NCBI RefSeq assembly: GCF_016907235.1
Contig: NZ_JAFBBO010000001.1
Span: forward strand, 1,488,001-1,552,000
DNA length: 64,000 bases
Direction: 5' to 3'
DNA from: Oerskovia jenensis
GTDB lineage: Bacteria > Actinomycetota > Actinomycetes > Actinomycetales > Cellulomonadaceae
The notes beneath the pieces were generated by a model. The model was not told the origin of the DNA and made no database searches. It was given only the letters and a program-made list of their open reading frames with translations. Of the stretch, positions 19,853 to 28,948 are shown piece by piece; the stretch's first letter is position 1; each line of letters begins with the position of its first letter. A program made the position numbers and the translations under genes.

Positions 19853-20722
19853 ATGGCCACCTCAGCCGAATGGGTCGCAGGCGCACGCCTGCGCACCCTC
19901 CCCGCGGCTGCCGCACCCGTCCTCGTCGGCTCGGGCGCTGCCGCCCAGGTCGACTCCTTCGCGTTCTGGCCCGCCCTCCTGGCGCTCGGCGTCGCGCTCG
20001 CGCTCCAGGTCGGGGTGAACTACGCGAACGACTACTCGGACGGGGTGCGCGGGACGGACGTCGACCGCGTCGGGCCCATGCGGCTCACCGCGTCGGGAGC
20101 GGCGCTCGCGTCCCAGGTGCGCAACGCGGCCTTCGCGTGCTTCGGCGTCGCGGCGGTGCTGGGTCTGGGCCTCGTGGCTCTCACGGGGCACTGGTGGCTC
20201 CTGGCCGTCGGGGCGCTCGCGATCGTCGCGGCCTGGTTCTACACGGGCGGCAAGAACCCCTACGGGTACCGGGGGCTCGGGGAGGTCGGGGTGTTCGTGT
20301 TCTTCGGGCTCGTCGCGGTCCTGGGCACCACCTACACGCAGGCCGGCCGCGTGACGTGGGTCGCGGGGGTCGGGGCCGTGGCCGTGGGCCTGCTCGCGTG
20401 CGCGCTCCTGATGATCAACAACGTCCGGGACATCCCCACGGACGTGCTCGCGGGAAAGCGCACCGTCGCCGTGCGCCTCGGCGACTTCCGTGCCCGGCGC
20501 GCGTACGTCGCCATGATCTGGGTCCCGCTCCTGCTGGGCTTGGTGTGCGCGTTCGCGGCGCCGTGGTCGCTGCTCGTGCTGCTCCTGCTGCTGCCCGCGG
20601 TGCTGCTGACCCTGCCCGTGATCGCCGGGGCCCGTGGCCCGCTCCTCGTCCCGGTCCTCGCGGGGACCGGGATGTTCGAGCTCGGGTACGGGGTGCTGCT
20701 GGGCCTGGGGCTCGCGCTCTAG
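19853..20722 (+). CDS. menA: 1,4-Dihydroxy-2-naphthoate polyprenyltransferase (MenA)
   Basis: UbiA-family membrane enzyme attaching the polyprenyl chain to DHNA to give demethylmenaquinone (289 aa). First Asp-rich motif NYANDYSDGVRGTD near residue 60, DRVGPMRLTASG, and the second motif NNVRDIPTDVLAGKRT. About eight to nine transmembrane helices. GGAG lies 6 bases before the ATG; the gene follows menE by 10 bases, so they form an operon. Its TAG stop overlaps the converging DUF4229 stop. Confidence 0.95.
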   Translation: MATSAEWVAGARLRTLPAAAAPVLVGSGAAAQVDSFAFWPALLALGVALALQVGVNYANDYSDGVRGTDVDRVGPMRLTASGAALASQVRNAAFACFGVAAVLGLGLVALTGHWWLLAVGALAIVAAWFYTGGKNPYGYRGLGEVGVFVFFGLVAVLGTTYTQAGRVTWVAGVGAVAVGLLACALLMINNVRDIPTDVLAGKRTVAVRLGDFRARRAYVAMIWVPLLLGLVCAFAAPWSLLVLLLLLPAVLLTLPVIAGARGPLLVPVLAGTGMFELGYGVLLGLGLAL

Positions 20723-21042
20723 GCGTTCGGGGCCTGGGTGCGCCCCGGACGGTCGGCGCGCTCCGCGGCCGTGTCCGCGGCCTCGACGGCAGCGTCCTCG
20801 AACGCCGCGTCGTCCTCGATCTCGCGCGAGAACTGCTCGCCCGTGGCCTTGCGCCGCGCGGAGCGGTCGGCGAGGTACTGGGCGGCCCGCTCGCGCGGAC
20901 CGCGCAGCGCGAGGTAGGAGACCAGGAACGCCAGGACGGCCGCGATGACCGCGCACACGACCCAGTGACCCAGGTTCAGGGCGTACAGGACGACGAAGAG
21001 GACCGCGAAGATCGCCAGGCGCAGCGCGGAGTAGATGACCAT
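20719..21042 (-). CDS. DUF4229 small membrane protein
   Basis: A 107-residue protein with two adjacent hydrophobic helices (about residues 4-22 and 25-46) and the family-typical start MVIYSALRLAIF, then LALRGPRERAAQYLADRSARRK and an acidic Ala/Glu/Asp-rich tail. DUF4229 proteins are common in actinobacteria and often lie near menaquinone genes; their function is not known. The stop codon overlaps the menA stop (CTAG shared). Confidence 0.8.
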   Translation of the reverse strand: MVIYSALRLAIFAVLFVVLYALNLGHWVVCAVIAAVLAFLVSYLALRGPRERAAQYLADRSARRKATGEQFSREIEDDAAFEDAAVEAADTAAERADRPGRTQAPNA

Positions 21043-21120
21043 AGGCACCCGTCCAGGGTAGGCGCCCGACCTGGGTGCACCGAACCGGCCCCTCTCGTGC
21101 CGCCCGGTTGCCAGGACGCA

Positions 21121-21126
21121 TAGGCT
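21121..21126 (+). promoter_or_regulatory. -10 hexamer for the PLDc_N gene
   Basis: TAGGCT ends 6 bases before the ATG at 21133; no Shine-Dalgarno is visible. Confidence 0.45.
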
Positions 21127-21132
21127 GGGGTC

Positions 21133-21612
21133 ATGTCCCGCGTCCTGCTGACCCTGCTCGCCGTAGGCCTCGCGGTCTACGCCCTCTCCGACTGCGCCAC
21201 GAGCGACGAGAACGACCGGAGCGGGATCCCCAAGGGTCTGTGGATCGTGATGATCATCTTCCTGCCCTTCGTGGGGCCGCTCGCCTGGATCCTCGTCTCC
21301 CGCACGCAACGCGCGCGGCACGCGACCGCGGCCGGCTCCCCCGCCCCGGGTCGGGTTCGTCCCGGCGCCCGTCGGCGGCCCGCGGCACCGCTGGCCCCCG
21401 ACGACGACCCGGACTTCCTGTGGAAGCTCGAGCAGCAGCGACGCCGTGAGGCGCGCGGTGAGGACACCGGCCCGACGGCGGGTCCCGCCGCCGAGGGCAC
21501 GCCGGGCCCCGGACCCGGCTCCTCGGAGGACGACACCACCCGCAAGTCCTCGCCCGGGGAGACCGACGGGGCACCCGGCACGCCGTCGGCGGGCAGCGGC
21601 GAACCCTCCTAG
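21133..21612 (+). CDS. PLDc_N-domain membrane protein
   Basis: A 159-residue protein whose first ~65 residues form the phospholipase D-nuclease N-terminal domain (two helices, LLTLLAVGLAVYALSDCA and LWIVMIIFLPFVGPLAWILV). This domain normally precedes cardiolipin synthase catalytic domains but often occurs alone, as here. The rest is a Pro/Gly/Arg-rich cytoplasmic tail with a short DPDFLWKLEQQRR segment. No HKD motif is present, so no phospholipase activity is expected. Confidence 0.78.
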   Translation: MSRVLLTLLAVGLAVYALSDCATSDENDRSGIPKGLWIVMIIFLPFVGPLAWILVSRTQRARHATAAGSPAPGRVRPGARRRPAAPLAPDDDPDFLWKLEQQRRREARGEDTGPTAGPAAEGTPGPGPGSSEDDTTRKSSPGETDGAPGTPSAGSGEPS

Positions 21613-21704
21613 CGGCGAGCACAACTGGCGGCGGGCCCTCCTGGTGGCGTCCCCTCCTGGCCGCGTCCAGGCATCCCCTCGGACCGCCTGCCGTCAGGCG
21701 TCAG

Positions 21705-21732
21705 GCGGCACGCGGCACGCGGCACGCGGCAC
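21705..21732. repeat. Four tandem copies of GCGGCAC
   Basis: Perfect heptamer repeated four times plus a partial fifth, in the gap between the PLDc_N gene and the 3' end of the LCP gene. Preceded by a short GGCGTCA duplication. Probably slippage-prone DNA without a coding role. Confidence 0.8.
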
Positions 21733-21785
21733 GCGGCCGACTCCTGGACCGCAGGCGCGCGCCGGTCGCGCTCCCGGTCAGCCGG

Positions 21786-23096
21786 TCAGCACGCCGCCTT
21801 GGCGTCCGCCGAGGTGATCGCCTTGCCGGGCTTGCGGTCCGCGAGTGGGTCGACCGGCGTCCCCTGCTCGGGGTTCGTCGGCGTCGCCGGGACCGCCGGG
21901 TCGGCAGCGGGGGCGCTCGGCGACTGGGGCGTCGTGGGCTCGGCCGGCGCGTCGGGCGCGGTCGCCTCGGGGACGACGGGCTGGTCCGCGAGGACTCGTG
22001 CCCACACGTCGGCCGCGTCGGCGCTCAGGACGACCCGGTTGGGGTTGGACGGCAGCGGGCCCGACGGGATCGTCAGGAACGTCACGGCGTCCGGACGCAC
22101 CGATCGCAGCGAGAACGCGAGCCCCTTGAGGTCCACTCCCCCGCTGATCGAGAGCGAGCTCGTCGCGGCGTCCAGGAACTGGAGCAGGTTGGGCAGGTCC
22201 GTGAGGATGTTCTGGGACAGGACCGACTTCGTCATCGCCGCGAGCAGCGCCTGCTGGCGACCCATGCGGTAGGTGTCGGACCCGTCGCTCAACCCGTGGC
22301 GGGCGCGGGCGAGCGCCAGGGCCTGTGCGCCCGTGAGGGTCTGCGTGCCCGCGGCCAGGTGCAGGTTCGAGTCCTTGTCGTCCATGTCCTCGGGGATGCA
22401 CATCGGCACCCCGTCGAGCGCGTCGACCATGGTCTGGAAGCCCGCGAAGTCGACGGCCATGAACCCGTCCGTCCGTACCCCGGACATCTTCTCGACCGTC
22501 ATCTGCGTGCACGTCGCGGCCGACGCGAGGTCCTTGCCCCCGACCCATCCCCGCGAGAACGCCTCGTTGAACGTCGCCTGGGACGATGCTTGCGTCGTCC
22601 CGCCGCCCGTGACCGTGCACGACGGGATGGCGATCCTCAGGTCGCGCGGGATCGAGATCAGCTCGACCCTCGACCGGTCGGCCGAGACGTGCAGGAGCAT
22701 GGTCGTGTCCGAGCGCATGCCGTCCTCGGCACCACCGATCGCCTCGTTCGCACCGGACCGGTCGTCCGAGCCGATCAGCACCAGGTTCACGGGCAGCCCG
22801 GCGAGCGGGTCCTCGGGGTCGGGCACCGGGGCCGGGGGACGCTCCGCCTCGGGGGCGACGAGCTCCTTGTTGTCGACCTGCTCGACGTTCCCGAGCGTCT
22901 TGACGAGGACCGCGGCCGCACCGGAGATCCCGAACGCGAGCACCGCCGTCGTGACGAGCCCGACGACCCGGAGAACACGGTGCTCACGCCGTGACCGGAC
23001 GTGACGCACCGCGTCGGAGCCCGGTGCCGACCTGTCGTCCTCGCTCGTACCGCCGTCGGTGCCGACCTCTCTGCGTCCCCCTCGTGCTTCTCTCAC
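21786..23096 (-). CDS. LytR-CpsA-Psr (LCP) family protein
   Basis: LCP proteins transfer polyprenyl-linked glycopolymers to peptidoglycan outside the membrane. This one (436 aa) has a basic cytoplasmic N-terminus, one transmembrane helix (VVGLVTTAVLAFGISGAAAV, about residues 44-64), then the LCP domain with NLVLIGSDDR, RSDTTMLLH, ISIPRDLRI and GAQALALARARHGL carrying the conserved Asp/Arg residues. The C-terminus is Pro/Ala-rich with a final Cys. The GTG at 23096 is supported by a -10 hexamer 8 bases upstream. Confidence 0.9.
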   Translation of the reverse strand: MREARGGRREVGTDGGTSEDDRSAPGSDAVRHVRSRREHRVLRVVGLVTTAVLAFGISGAAAVLVKTLGNVEQVDNKELVAPEAERPPAPVPDPEDPLAGLPVNLVLIGSDDRSGANEAIGGAEDGMRSDTTMLLHVSADRSRVELISIPRDLRIAIPSCTVTGGGTTQASSQATFNEAFSRGWVGGKDLASAATCTQMTVEKMSGVRTDGFMAVDFAGFQTMVDALDGVPMCIPEDMDDKDSNLHLAAGTQTLTGAQALALARARHGLSDGSDTYRMGRQQALLAAMTKSVLSQNILTDLPNLLQFLDAATSSLSISGGVDLKGLAFSLRSVRPDAVTFLTIPSGPLPSNPNRVVLSADAADVWARVLADQPVVPEATAPDAPAEPTTPQSPSAPAADPAVPATPTNPEQGTPVDPLADRKPGKAITSADAKAAC

Positions 23097-23104
23097 GAGG
23101 GGCC

Positions 23105-23110
23105 ACGCTA
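23105..23110 (-). promoter_or_regulatory. -10 hexamer for the LCP gene
   Basis: TAGCGT on the minus strand ends 8 bases before the GTG at 23096. Confidence 0.4.
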
Positions 23111-23202
23111 GCGGGGCCACGGTCTCGTCCGGGGGACGTCGCACCGCGAACTTGTCGAAGTGCTGTGAAGGTCGCGCGCTGACCGCTGCCGGTCCACGAC
23201 GC

Positions 23203-24162
23203 TCACTCCTGCGTCGTGATGCCCGAGTACGAGTGCTTGCCGTTGAAGATCAGGTTGACGCCCGTGAAGTTGAACAGCACGCACGCATAGCCCACGAGCA
23301 CGAAGTACGCCGCGCGCCGCCCGGACCAGCCACGCGTGGTGCGGGCGTGCAGGTAGGCCGCGTACACGACCCACACGACGAAGCTCCAGACCTCCTTGGG
23401 GTCCCAGCCCCAGTAGCGCCCCCAGGCGTGCTCGGCCCAGATCGCGCCACCGATGATCGTGAAGGTCCACAGCACGAACGCGACCGCGTTGAGCCGGAAG
23501 CTCAGCGCCTCGAGCTGCGCGGGCCGCGGCGTCGTGTCGAGCCAGCGCCAGGCCGGGTGGCCCAGGAACCCGTTGCCGTTCTCGCGGGAGTCGCGCAGGA
23601 GCTGGATCGAGGACATCACGAACGCGACCGTGAAGATGCCCGTGGCGATGATCGCGACGCCGACGTGGATGACGAGCCAGTACGACTGCAGGGCCGGGCT
23701 GACACCGGTCGCCGCGAGGAAGAAGGAGTTCTGCGCGACGACGAGGAAGAGCACCGCGAGCCCGGTGACGAACGCGCCGAGGAACCGGACGTCTCGGCGC
23801 AGGCTCACGCCGAGGAAGACGGCCATCGCGACGAACGCGCCGACGAGCGTGAACTCGTACATGTTGGCCCACGGTGCGCGGCCCGCCGCGATGCCACGGG
23901 TCACGATCGCGGCGAGCAGCAGGACGGTCCCGAGCCAGCCCGTCGAGATGCCGATGCCCGCGGCCTTGCGCGAGGCCGGCTTGGGGGACGTGGCCACGGC
24001 CACGGCGACAGGTGCGTCACCGTCGGCGGTCGCGTCGGACGACGCCGGGACCGGTTCCTTGGCCCCCAGCCGGGACAGGTCGATCGCGAACGCGACGAAC
24101 GCGACCGTGAGGGCGGTCGCTGCCGCCCACACCAGGTCGGAGCTCAGGTCGGCAACGGTCAT
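23203..24162 (-). CDS. ccsB: Cytochrome c biogenesis protein CcsB/CcsA (ResC)
   Basis: Heme-handling membrane subunit of System II cytochrome c maturation (319 aa). About eight transmembrane helices. The heme-binding WWD-type motif is visible as WAEHAWGRYWGWDPKEVWSF near residue 245, with conserved His residues in YWLVIHV and in LHARTTRGW. Its ATG overlaps the resB stop as ATGA, so it is the last gene of the operon. In the complex with ResB it delivers heme to apocytochromes outside the membrane. Confidence 0.94.
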   Translation of the reverse strand: MTVADLSSDLVWAAATALTVAFVAFAIDLSRLGAKEPVPASSDATADGDAPVAVAVATSPKPASRKAAGIGISTGWLGTVLLLAAIVTRGIAAGRAPWANMYEFTLVGAFVAMAVFLGVSLRRDVRFLGAFVTGLAVLFLVVAQNSFFLAATGVSPALQSYWLVIHVGVAIIATGIFTVAFVMSSIQLLRDSRENGNGFLGHPAWRWLDTTPRPAQLEALSFRLNAVAFVLWTFTIIGGAIWAEHAWGRYWGWDPKEVWSFVVWVVYAAYLHARTTRGWSGRRAAYFVLVGYACVLFNFTGVNLIFNGKHSYSGITTQE

Positions 24163-26042
24163 CGGTCAGCCTTTCGTGGTCGGTCGGCGCGAGCCCGACC
24201 GGTGGAGCGGGGGGAGGACGTGGTGCGCGGAGCGGCGGGGCGCTCCGCGGGTGGGTCGGTCGTGGGCGGTGTGCCGGGCAGTGACTCGACCAGACGGTCG
24301 ACCTCGCCCTGGAGCCCGGCGTCGTCGCCGCGGGCGAGTCCCGCGACGCTCACGACGGTACGCCGCTCGGGCGCGGCGCCGTCGGACGCCTCCTCGCTCC
24401 ACACGCGCATCCAGATGCGGCGACGCGGTGTGAACAGCGAGACGGCGAGCCCGCCGAGCGCGCCGAGCGCGAAGACGAGGATCCAGACGAGCGCCGGGTC
24501 GTGACGCAGGTCGAGCGCGACGTAGCGCGGGACCTCGCCCCCGGCGAGCGTGATGGTGCCCAGGCCGTCGGGCAGGTCGACGGTCTCGCCCGGGGCGACG
24601 AGCACCCGGACCCGCTCTCCCTCGGCGTCGACCGAGGGCGTGAGCGTGTCCGTGTCGAGGCGGTACACGTTCTGCGGGAGGCCCTCGTCGAGCCCCAGGT
24701 CCCCCCGGTAGACCTCGAGGACGAGCAGGGGGTTGATGGGCTGGGGGAAGACGGAGCGCGCCCCCACCTCGTCGACCTCGGCCGTGGGCAGGAAGTACCC
24801 GACCAGCCCGATCTGGTCGAGCCCGGGCGACGTGTCCGGGACCTTCACGACGCCACGCGAGGTGTACATGGTGTCCTCGGGCAGGAACGGCACCCGGCCG
24901 GCGAACGCGACCTGGCCCTCGGCGTCGTGGATCGTGATCTCGGGCGCGTAGCCGTTGCCCTGGAGGTAGATCTTGGCGCCGCCCGCGACGATGGGGTGGT
25001 TGACCTTGATCTGCTCCTGCTCGGAGGTGCCGTCGGGGTTGCGCACCGTGACGCTGGCCGTGAAGTCGCGCGACTGGGCGTAGGCCACGTCGTCCATGGC
25101 GAACTGCGCGTCGAACGAGTCGAGGGTCATGGAGAACGGGACGAGCGAGGAGGGGCTGAACAGCGAGCCGTTCTCGAACGTGTCGTAGTCGACGACCGCG
25201 TTCGCGAACCCGCGCCCCTCGGTGATGATCGCCTGGCCGCGGAAGTGCAGGAGCTGGCCCGTGGCGACGGCCACGAGGAGCCCGAGCAGGGACAGGTGGA
25301 ACACGAGGTTCCCGGTCTCGCGCAGGTAGCCGCGCTCGGCTGCGACCGTGCGCCGCTCGGGCAGGCCGCGGGCCGGGTCGGCGGGCTCGACCCCCACGTC
25401 GACGCGGAACGTCGGCAGCCAGCGCAGTCGTCCGCGCAGGTGCTTCGTCGCCGCGTCCACGACCTCGTCGGGCGTCGCGGTGCTCGTGGACCCGGCCTTG
25501 GCCGGGAAGCGGTCGAACCGGCGCGGGGTGCGCGGCGGGCGGTTGCGCACGGCCCGCAGGTGCGCCGCGGTGCGGGGCAGGATGCAGCCCACGAGCGAGA
25601 TGAACAGCAGGATGTAGATCGCCGAGAACCACACCGAGGCGTAGACGTCGAAGAAGCCCAGCCGGTCGAGCCACTCCCCCGTGCCGGGGTTGTCCTGCAG
25701 GTACGTCAGGACCGCGGCGGGGTCCTGGGGCCGCTGGGGCAGCACCGAGCCGGGGACGGCCGCGACGGCGAGCAGCATGAGCAGCATGAGCGCGACGCGC
25801 ATGCTCGTCACCTGGCGCCAGGTCCAGCGCAGGCTGCCGCGCAGGCCGAGCGCGGGGAGCTGCGGGGCCGGGGTGGCCGCGGCGAGGGTGTCGGTGTCCG
25901 GGGAGGTGGCCCCCCGCGTGCGGCCCGACGGCGTCGCGCCGCTCCCGGGAGCGGTGTCTCCCTCGGGGGTGCCCGCCTCGGGCTCGGGGTGGCTGTAGGC
26001 GTCGTCGATGCCCTCGGGGCGGTACAGGTCCTTGTCGCTCAT
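24159..26042 (-). CDS. resB: Cytochrome c biogenesis protein ResB
   Basis: Partner of CcsB in System II (627 aa). An acidic Pro/Thr cytoplasmic N-terminus (about 1-65) is followed by SLRWTWRQVTSMRVALMLL, three helices, a large external domain and a final helix (ILVFALGALGGLAVSLF) before a basic cytoplasmic tail. LPQRPQDPAAV, FFDVYASVWFSAIYILLF and RGYLRETGNLVFHLSLLG are family-typical. The ATG overlaps the ccdA stop. The tail after the last helix is about 100 residues, Pro/Arg/Thr-rich. Confidence 0.94.
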   Translation of the reverse strand: MSDKDLYRPEGIDDAYSHPEPEAGTPEGDTAPGSGATPSGRTRGATSPDTDTLAAATPAPQLPALGLRGSLRWTWRQVTSMRVALMLLMLLAVAAVPGSVLPQRPQDPAAVLTYLQDNPGTGEWLDRLGFFDVYASVWFSAIYILLFISLVGCILPRTAAHLRAVRNRPPRTPRRFDRFPAKAGSTSTATPDEVVDAATKHLRGRLRWLPTFRVDVGVEPADPARGLPERRTVAAERGYLRETGNLVFHLSLLGLLVAVATGQLLHFRGQAIITEGRGFANAVVDYDTFENGSLFSPSSLVPFSMTLDSFDAQFAMDDVAYAQSRDFTASVTVRNPDGTSEQEQIKVNHPIVAGGAKIYLQGNGYAPEITIHDAEGQVAFAGRVPFLPEDTMYTSRGVVKVPDTSPGLDQIGLVGYFLPTAEVDEVGARSVFPQPINPLLVLEVYRGDLGLDEGLPQNVYRLDTDTLTPSVDAEGERVRVLVAPGETVDLPDGLGTITLAGGEVPRYVALDLRHDPALVWILVFALGALGGLAVSLFTPRRRIWMRVWSEEASDGAAPERRTVVSVAGLARGDDAGLQGEVDRLVESLPGTPPTTDPPAERPAAPRTTSSPRSTGRARADRPRKADR

Positions 26043-26866
26043 CAGATCACCGTCTCGAAGCCGGTGATGAGCCCGCTGAGGCGCGCGGTCCAGGTGCCCC
26101 AGACGCCCGTCACGAGGGCCAGGCCGATGAGGATGAGCATGCCGCCGCCGATGCGCATGATCGCGACGCGGTGGCGCCGGAGGAAGGCCACGGCCTTCTT
26201 GGAGCGCTCGAGCCCGATCCCGATGAGCAGGAACGGGATGCCCAGGCCCAGGCTGTAGGCGATCCCGAGGATCGCTCCACGTCCCACGGTGGCCTCGTCG
26301 AGCGAGAGGGCCATGACGGCCGTGAGGGTCGGGCCGATGCAGGGCGCCCAGCCGAGGCCGAACACGATGCCGAGCAGCGGGGCGCCCCAGAGTCCGGCGG
26401 TGGGGCTCAGGTGCAGGCGGCGGTCGCGCTGGAGGAACGGCACGGCCCCCATGAACGCGAAGCCCATGAGGATCACGACGACCCCGAGGACGCGCGTGAT
26501 GACGTCCTCCCACTCCTTGACGTGGACCCCGATGGCGCCCGCGGCGACCATGAGCAGCACGAACACGAGCGTGAAGCCCGCGACGAACAGGCCCACCCCG
26601 GTCACGACGCGCCAGCGCCCGGTGGTCCGGGCCGTCTTCAGGGCGGTGCCTCCGCCACCCGCACGGGTGCCGACCGTCCCTGCGTTGGTCGCCGCGAGCC
26701 CGCTCACGTAGCCGACGTAGCCTGGCACGAGGGGCAGGACGCAGGGCGAGGCGAACGACACGAGTCCCGCGAGGATCGCGACCGGCACGGCGAGCAGCAT
26801 CGAGCCGGAGAACGCGGTCGTGGCGAACGTGCTGCCGACGTCCGCGGCGAACGAGAGGGGGCCCAT
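26042..26866 (-). CDS. ccdA: Cytochrome c biogenesis protein CcdA
   Basis: Six-helix thiol-disulfide transporter that brings reducing power across the membrane to the ResA-like thioredoxin (274 aa). The two redox Cys are seen in SFASPCVLPLVPGYVGY (near residue 42) and GLGWAPCIGPTLTA. The loop between helices 1 and 2 has a Gly/Thr-rich insertion. It lies 3 bases after the resA-like gene and overlaps resB. Confidence 0.94.
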   Translation of the reverse strand: MGPLSFAADVGSTFATTAFSGSMLLAVPVAILAGLVSFASPCVLPLVPGYVGYVSGLAATNAGTVGTRAGGGGTALKTARTTGRWRVVTGVGLFVAGFTLVFVLLMVAAGAIGVHVKEWEDVITRVLGVVVILMGFAFMGAVPFLQRDRRLHLSPTAGLWGAPLLGIVFGLGWAPCIGPTLTAVMALSLDEATVGRGAILGIAYSLGLGIPFLLIGIGLERSKKAVAFLRRHRVAIMRIGGGMLILIGLALVTGVWGTWTARLSGLITGFETVI

Positions 26867-26869
26867 GTC

Positions 26870-27487
26870 TCAGGCGCTCTCTGCGAGCAGGTCGTCGACG
26901 AGAGCGCCGAGCGTCGAGCCCTCGGCGCGCCCGATGACGCGCGCGGCGACCCGGCCCTCACGGTCGAGCACGACGGTCGTCGGCACCGCCTGGAGCGGGA
27001 CGGAGCCCTCGAGCGCCGCGATGGCCTCGCCGCGCGTGTCCTCGATCGAGGGGTAGGGCACCTCGAACGTGCGCTCGAACGCGAGCGCGGCCCCGGCGTC
27101 GTCGGTGCTGTTGATGCCGAGCAGGTGCACGCCCTCGGGTCCGCGGTCGTTCGCGAGCGCGACCAGGTCCGGCGCCTCGGCCCGGCACGGGGCGCACGCC
27201 GCGTACCAGGTGTTGATGACGACGACGTCGCCCAGCCACTGCGAGGTGTCGACCGCGCCGCCCTCGAAGTCCGTGCCGGTCAGGACCACGGGCTCGTCCC
27301 GGTCGGAGACGTCCCACGTCTTGACCGAGCCGTCGCCCGAGACGTAGCCCTGGCCCACGACGTCGTCGGGGCTCGTGGCCCCCGACTCCTGGGAGCAGGC
27401 GGACAGGACCAGGCCGATCGAGACGAGGGCGACGATCCCGGAGGTCGCGCGGGCGCGACCATGCCGGGCACGGGAGGGGCGGATCAT
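26870..27487 (-). CDS. TlpA/ResA-like thioredoxin lipoprotein
   Basis: Membrane-anchored thiol-disulfide oxidoreductase that keeps the CxxCH heme sites of apocytochrome c reduced (205 aa). Signal peptide with lipobox LSAC near residue 30, then a thioredoxin fold with active site WYAACAPCRAEAPDL (CAPC). The downstream cis-Pro motif is VPTTVVLDREGRV. The ATG at 27487 was chosen; an earlier start at 27517 only adds a charged stretch before the signal peptide. Fed by CcdA, encoded next. Confidence 0.9.
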   Translation of the reverse strand: MIRPSRARHGRARATSGIVALVSIGLVLSACSQESGATSPDDVVGQGYVSGDGSVKTWDVSDRDEPVVLTGTDFEGGAVDTSQWLGDVVVINTWYAACAPCRAEAPDLVALANDRGPEGVHLLGINSTDDAGAALAFERTFEVPYPSIEDTRGEAIAALEGSVPLQAVPTTVVLDREGRVAARVIGRAEGSTLGALVDDLLAESA

Positions 27488-27539
27488 GGCAGCACTGTCT
27501 CCCACCTGCCTGTGCACAACCTGAGAAGCGGCTGGTGTC

Positions 27540-28229
27540 TCACGCGCCCGAGACCTTCGCGGCCCCGGGCAGCAGGTCGGCGACCGGCTCGGTGTAGTGG
27601 ATGCCCACGAGGCGGTCGCCGTCGAAGCGCAGCGACGTGAGCGACGCGAGCGAGCACTGCCGGTTGCGCGGGTCGTGCCACAGGCGCTTGCCCTCGAAGG
27701 CCAGACGGGAGATCCAGATGGGGAGCTGGTGGCTCACCAGCACGACCTCGCGCCCCTCGGCCTGGGCCCGGGCGTCGTGGATCGCGGCGTGCATGCGCGC
27801 GACCTGCTGCTTGTAGGGCTCGCCCCACGAGGGGCGCATGGGGTTCCAGAGGTAGGGCCAGTGGCCCGGGTGGCGCAGCGAGCCGTCGCCCACGCCGAAC
27901 TTCATCCCCTCGAAGTGGTTGCCCGCCTCGATGAGACGCTCGTCCGTCCCGAGCGGCAGCCCGAAGGCCTCGGCAACGGGGGTCGCGGTCTCCTGCGCCC
28001 GCTGGAGCGGGGAGGCGATGACCAGGGCGACGTCGAAGGGCTCGGGAGCGACGTCGTCGGGCAGCGCAGGCGCCCCCTCGGCGGGCTTGCCCGCCAGGTG
28101 CCCCGCGACGCGACGCGCCATGGTGTGCCCGAGCTCCGAGAGGTGGTAGCCGGGGATTCGACCGTAGAGGATGCCGTCCGGGTTGAAGACTTCACCGTGA
28201 CGCATGAGGTGGACCGTGGTTGCGACCAT
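27540..28229 (-). CDS. Histidine phosphatase (phosphoglycerate mutase-like)
   Basis: A 229-residue branch-1 histidine phosphatase. The phosphohistidine motif VHLMRHGEVFNP is at the N-terminus, LVIASPLQRAQETATP carries the second Arg, and VVLVSHQLPIW the second His. Substrate unknown. Same strand as the cytochrome c maturation genes, 52 bases upstream of the resA-like gene, an arrangement often seen in actinobacteria. Confidence 0.88.
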   Translation of the reverse strand: MVATTVHLMRHGEVFNPDGILYGRIPGYHLSELGHTMARRVAGHLAGKPAEGAPALPDDVAPEPFDVALVIASPLQRAQETATPVAEAFGLPLGTDERLIEAGNHFEGMKFGVGDGSLRHPGHWPYLWNPMRPSWGEPYKQQVARMHAAIHDARAQAEGREVVLVSHQLPIWISRLAFEGKRLWHDPRNRQCSLASLTSLRFDGDRLVGIHYTEPVADLLPGAAKVSGA

Positions 28230-28320
28230 GGGGTCCAGTGTCCCAAAGTTCTGCCCGCGCGGTGCACGCGGACGGCGTGCTCCCGGACACAGCGTGTCCG
28301 CCCCGGGCCCTCGGGAGCCA

Positions 28321-28842
28321 CTACTGCGGTGACGCCTCGTCCGCGAGGCGGCAGGCCTCGGCGATCGCGGCCATGGCCTCGCCGAGGTTGCGGAACTGCT
28401 CGGGGGTCAGGACGTCGACCATGAAGCGGCGCACCGCCCGCACGTGCGCGGGGGCGGAGGCGACGAGCTCGGCGTAGCCCGCGTCGGTCATGACGCAGTT
28501 CACACCGCGACGGTCGGTCTCGCTCGCGGAGCGCCGGACGAGGCCCCGCGCCTCCATGCGATGGACGGTGTGCGTCACGCGGGACCGGGACCGCGCGAGC
28601 CCGTCGGCGAGGGCCGACATGCGCATGGTGTGGTCGTCGGCCTCGGAGAGCCGCACGAGCAGCTCGTACTCGCCGAGCGTGAGCGCCGAGTGCTCCTCGT
28701 GGTCCCTGCTCAGGGACTCGACGAACCGGGCCGTTCCGTCGAGGTACTGGCGCCACGAGTGCTGCTGCGCCTCGTCGAGCCAGGGTGCGTCCTGCGGCGC
28801 GACCGTGCGCCTGTCCTGCTGAACCGTCATCTCCGCCTTCAT
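28321..28842 (-). CDS. MarR-family transcriptional regulator
   Basis: Winged-helix regulator of 173 residues. The DNA-binding core is about residues 55-115: LTLGEYELLVRLSEADD, SALADGLARSRSRVTHTVHRM (recognition helix) and RRSASETDRRGVNCVMTDAG (wing). Start at 28842 or 28830. Divergent from yceI, with a perfect palindrome in between, so yceI is the likely target along with its own gene. Such MarR/YceI pairs are common in actinobacteria. The signal is unknown. Confidence 0.88.
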   Translation of the reverse strand: MKAEMTVQQDRRTVAPQDAPWLDEAQQHSWRQYLDGTARFVESLSRDHEEHSALTLGEYELLVRLSEADDHTMRMSALADGLARSRSRVTHTVHRMEARGLVRRSASETDRRGVNCVMTDAGYAELVASAPAHVRAVRRFMVDVLTPEQFRNLGEAMAAIAEACRLADEASPQ

Positions 28843-28948
28843 CGCTCACGCCCCCACCGTCCGAACAACGCCTCAGTCTCCCATCCGGGAACACGTCCGC
28901 TCGACAGGGAATAGAGGGACGGGGGCTTGCGTTGATGCGTTCGTATGA

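Noticed and set aside
21133-21612. Cardiolipin synthase
   Set aside because: Only the N-terminal two-helix domain is present; no HKD catalytic motif.
21613-21785. CRISPR or short repeat array at the GCGGCAC copies
   Set aside because: Direct heptamers without spacers are simple tandem slippage, not a CRISPR array.
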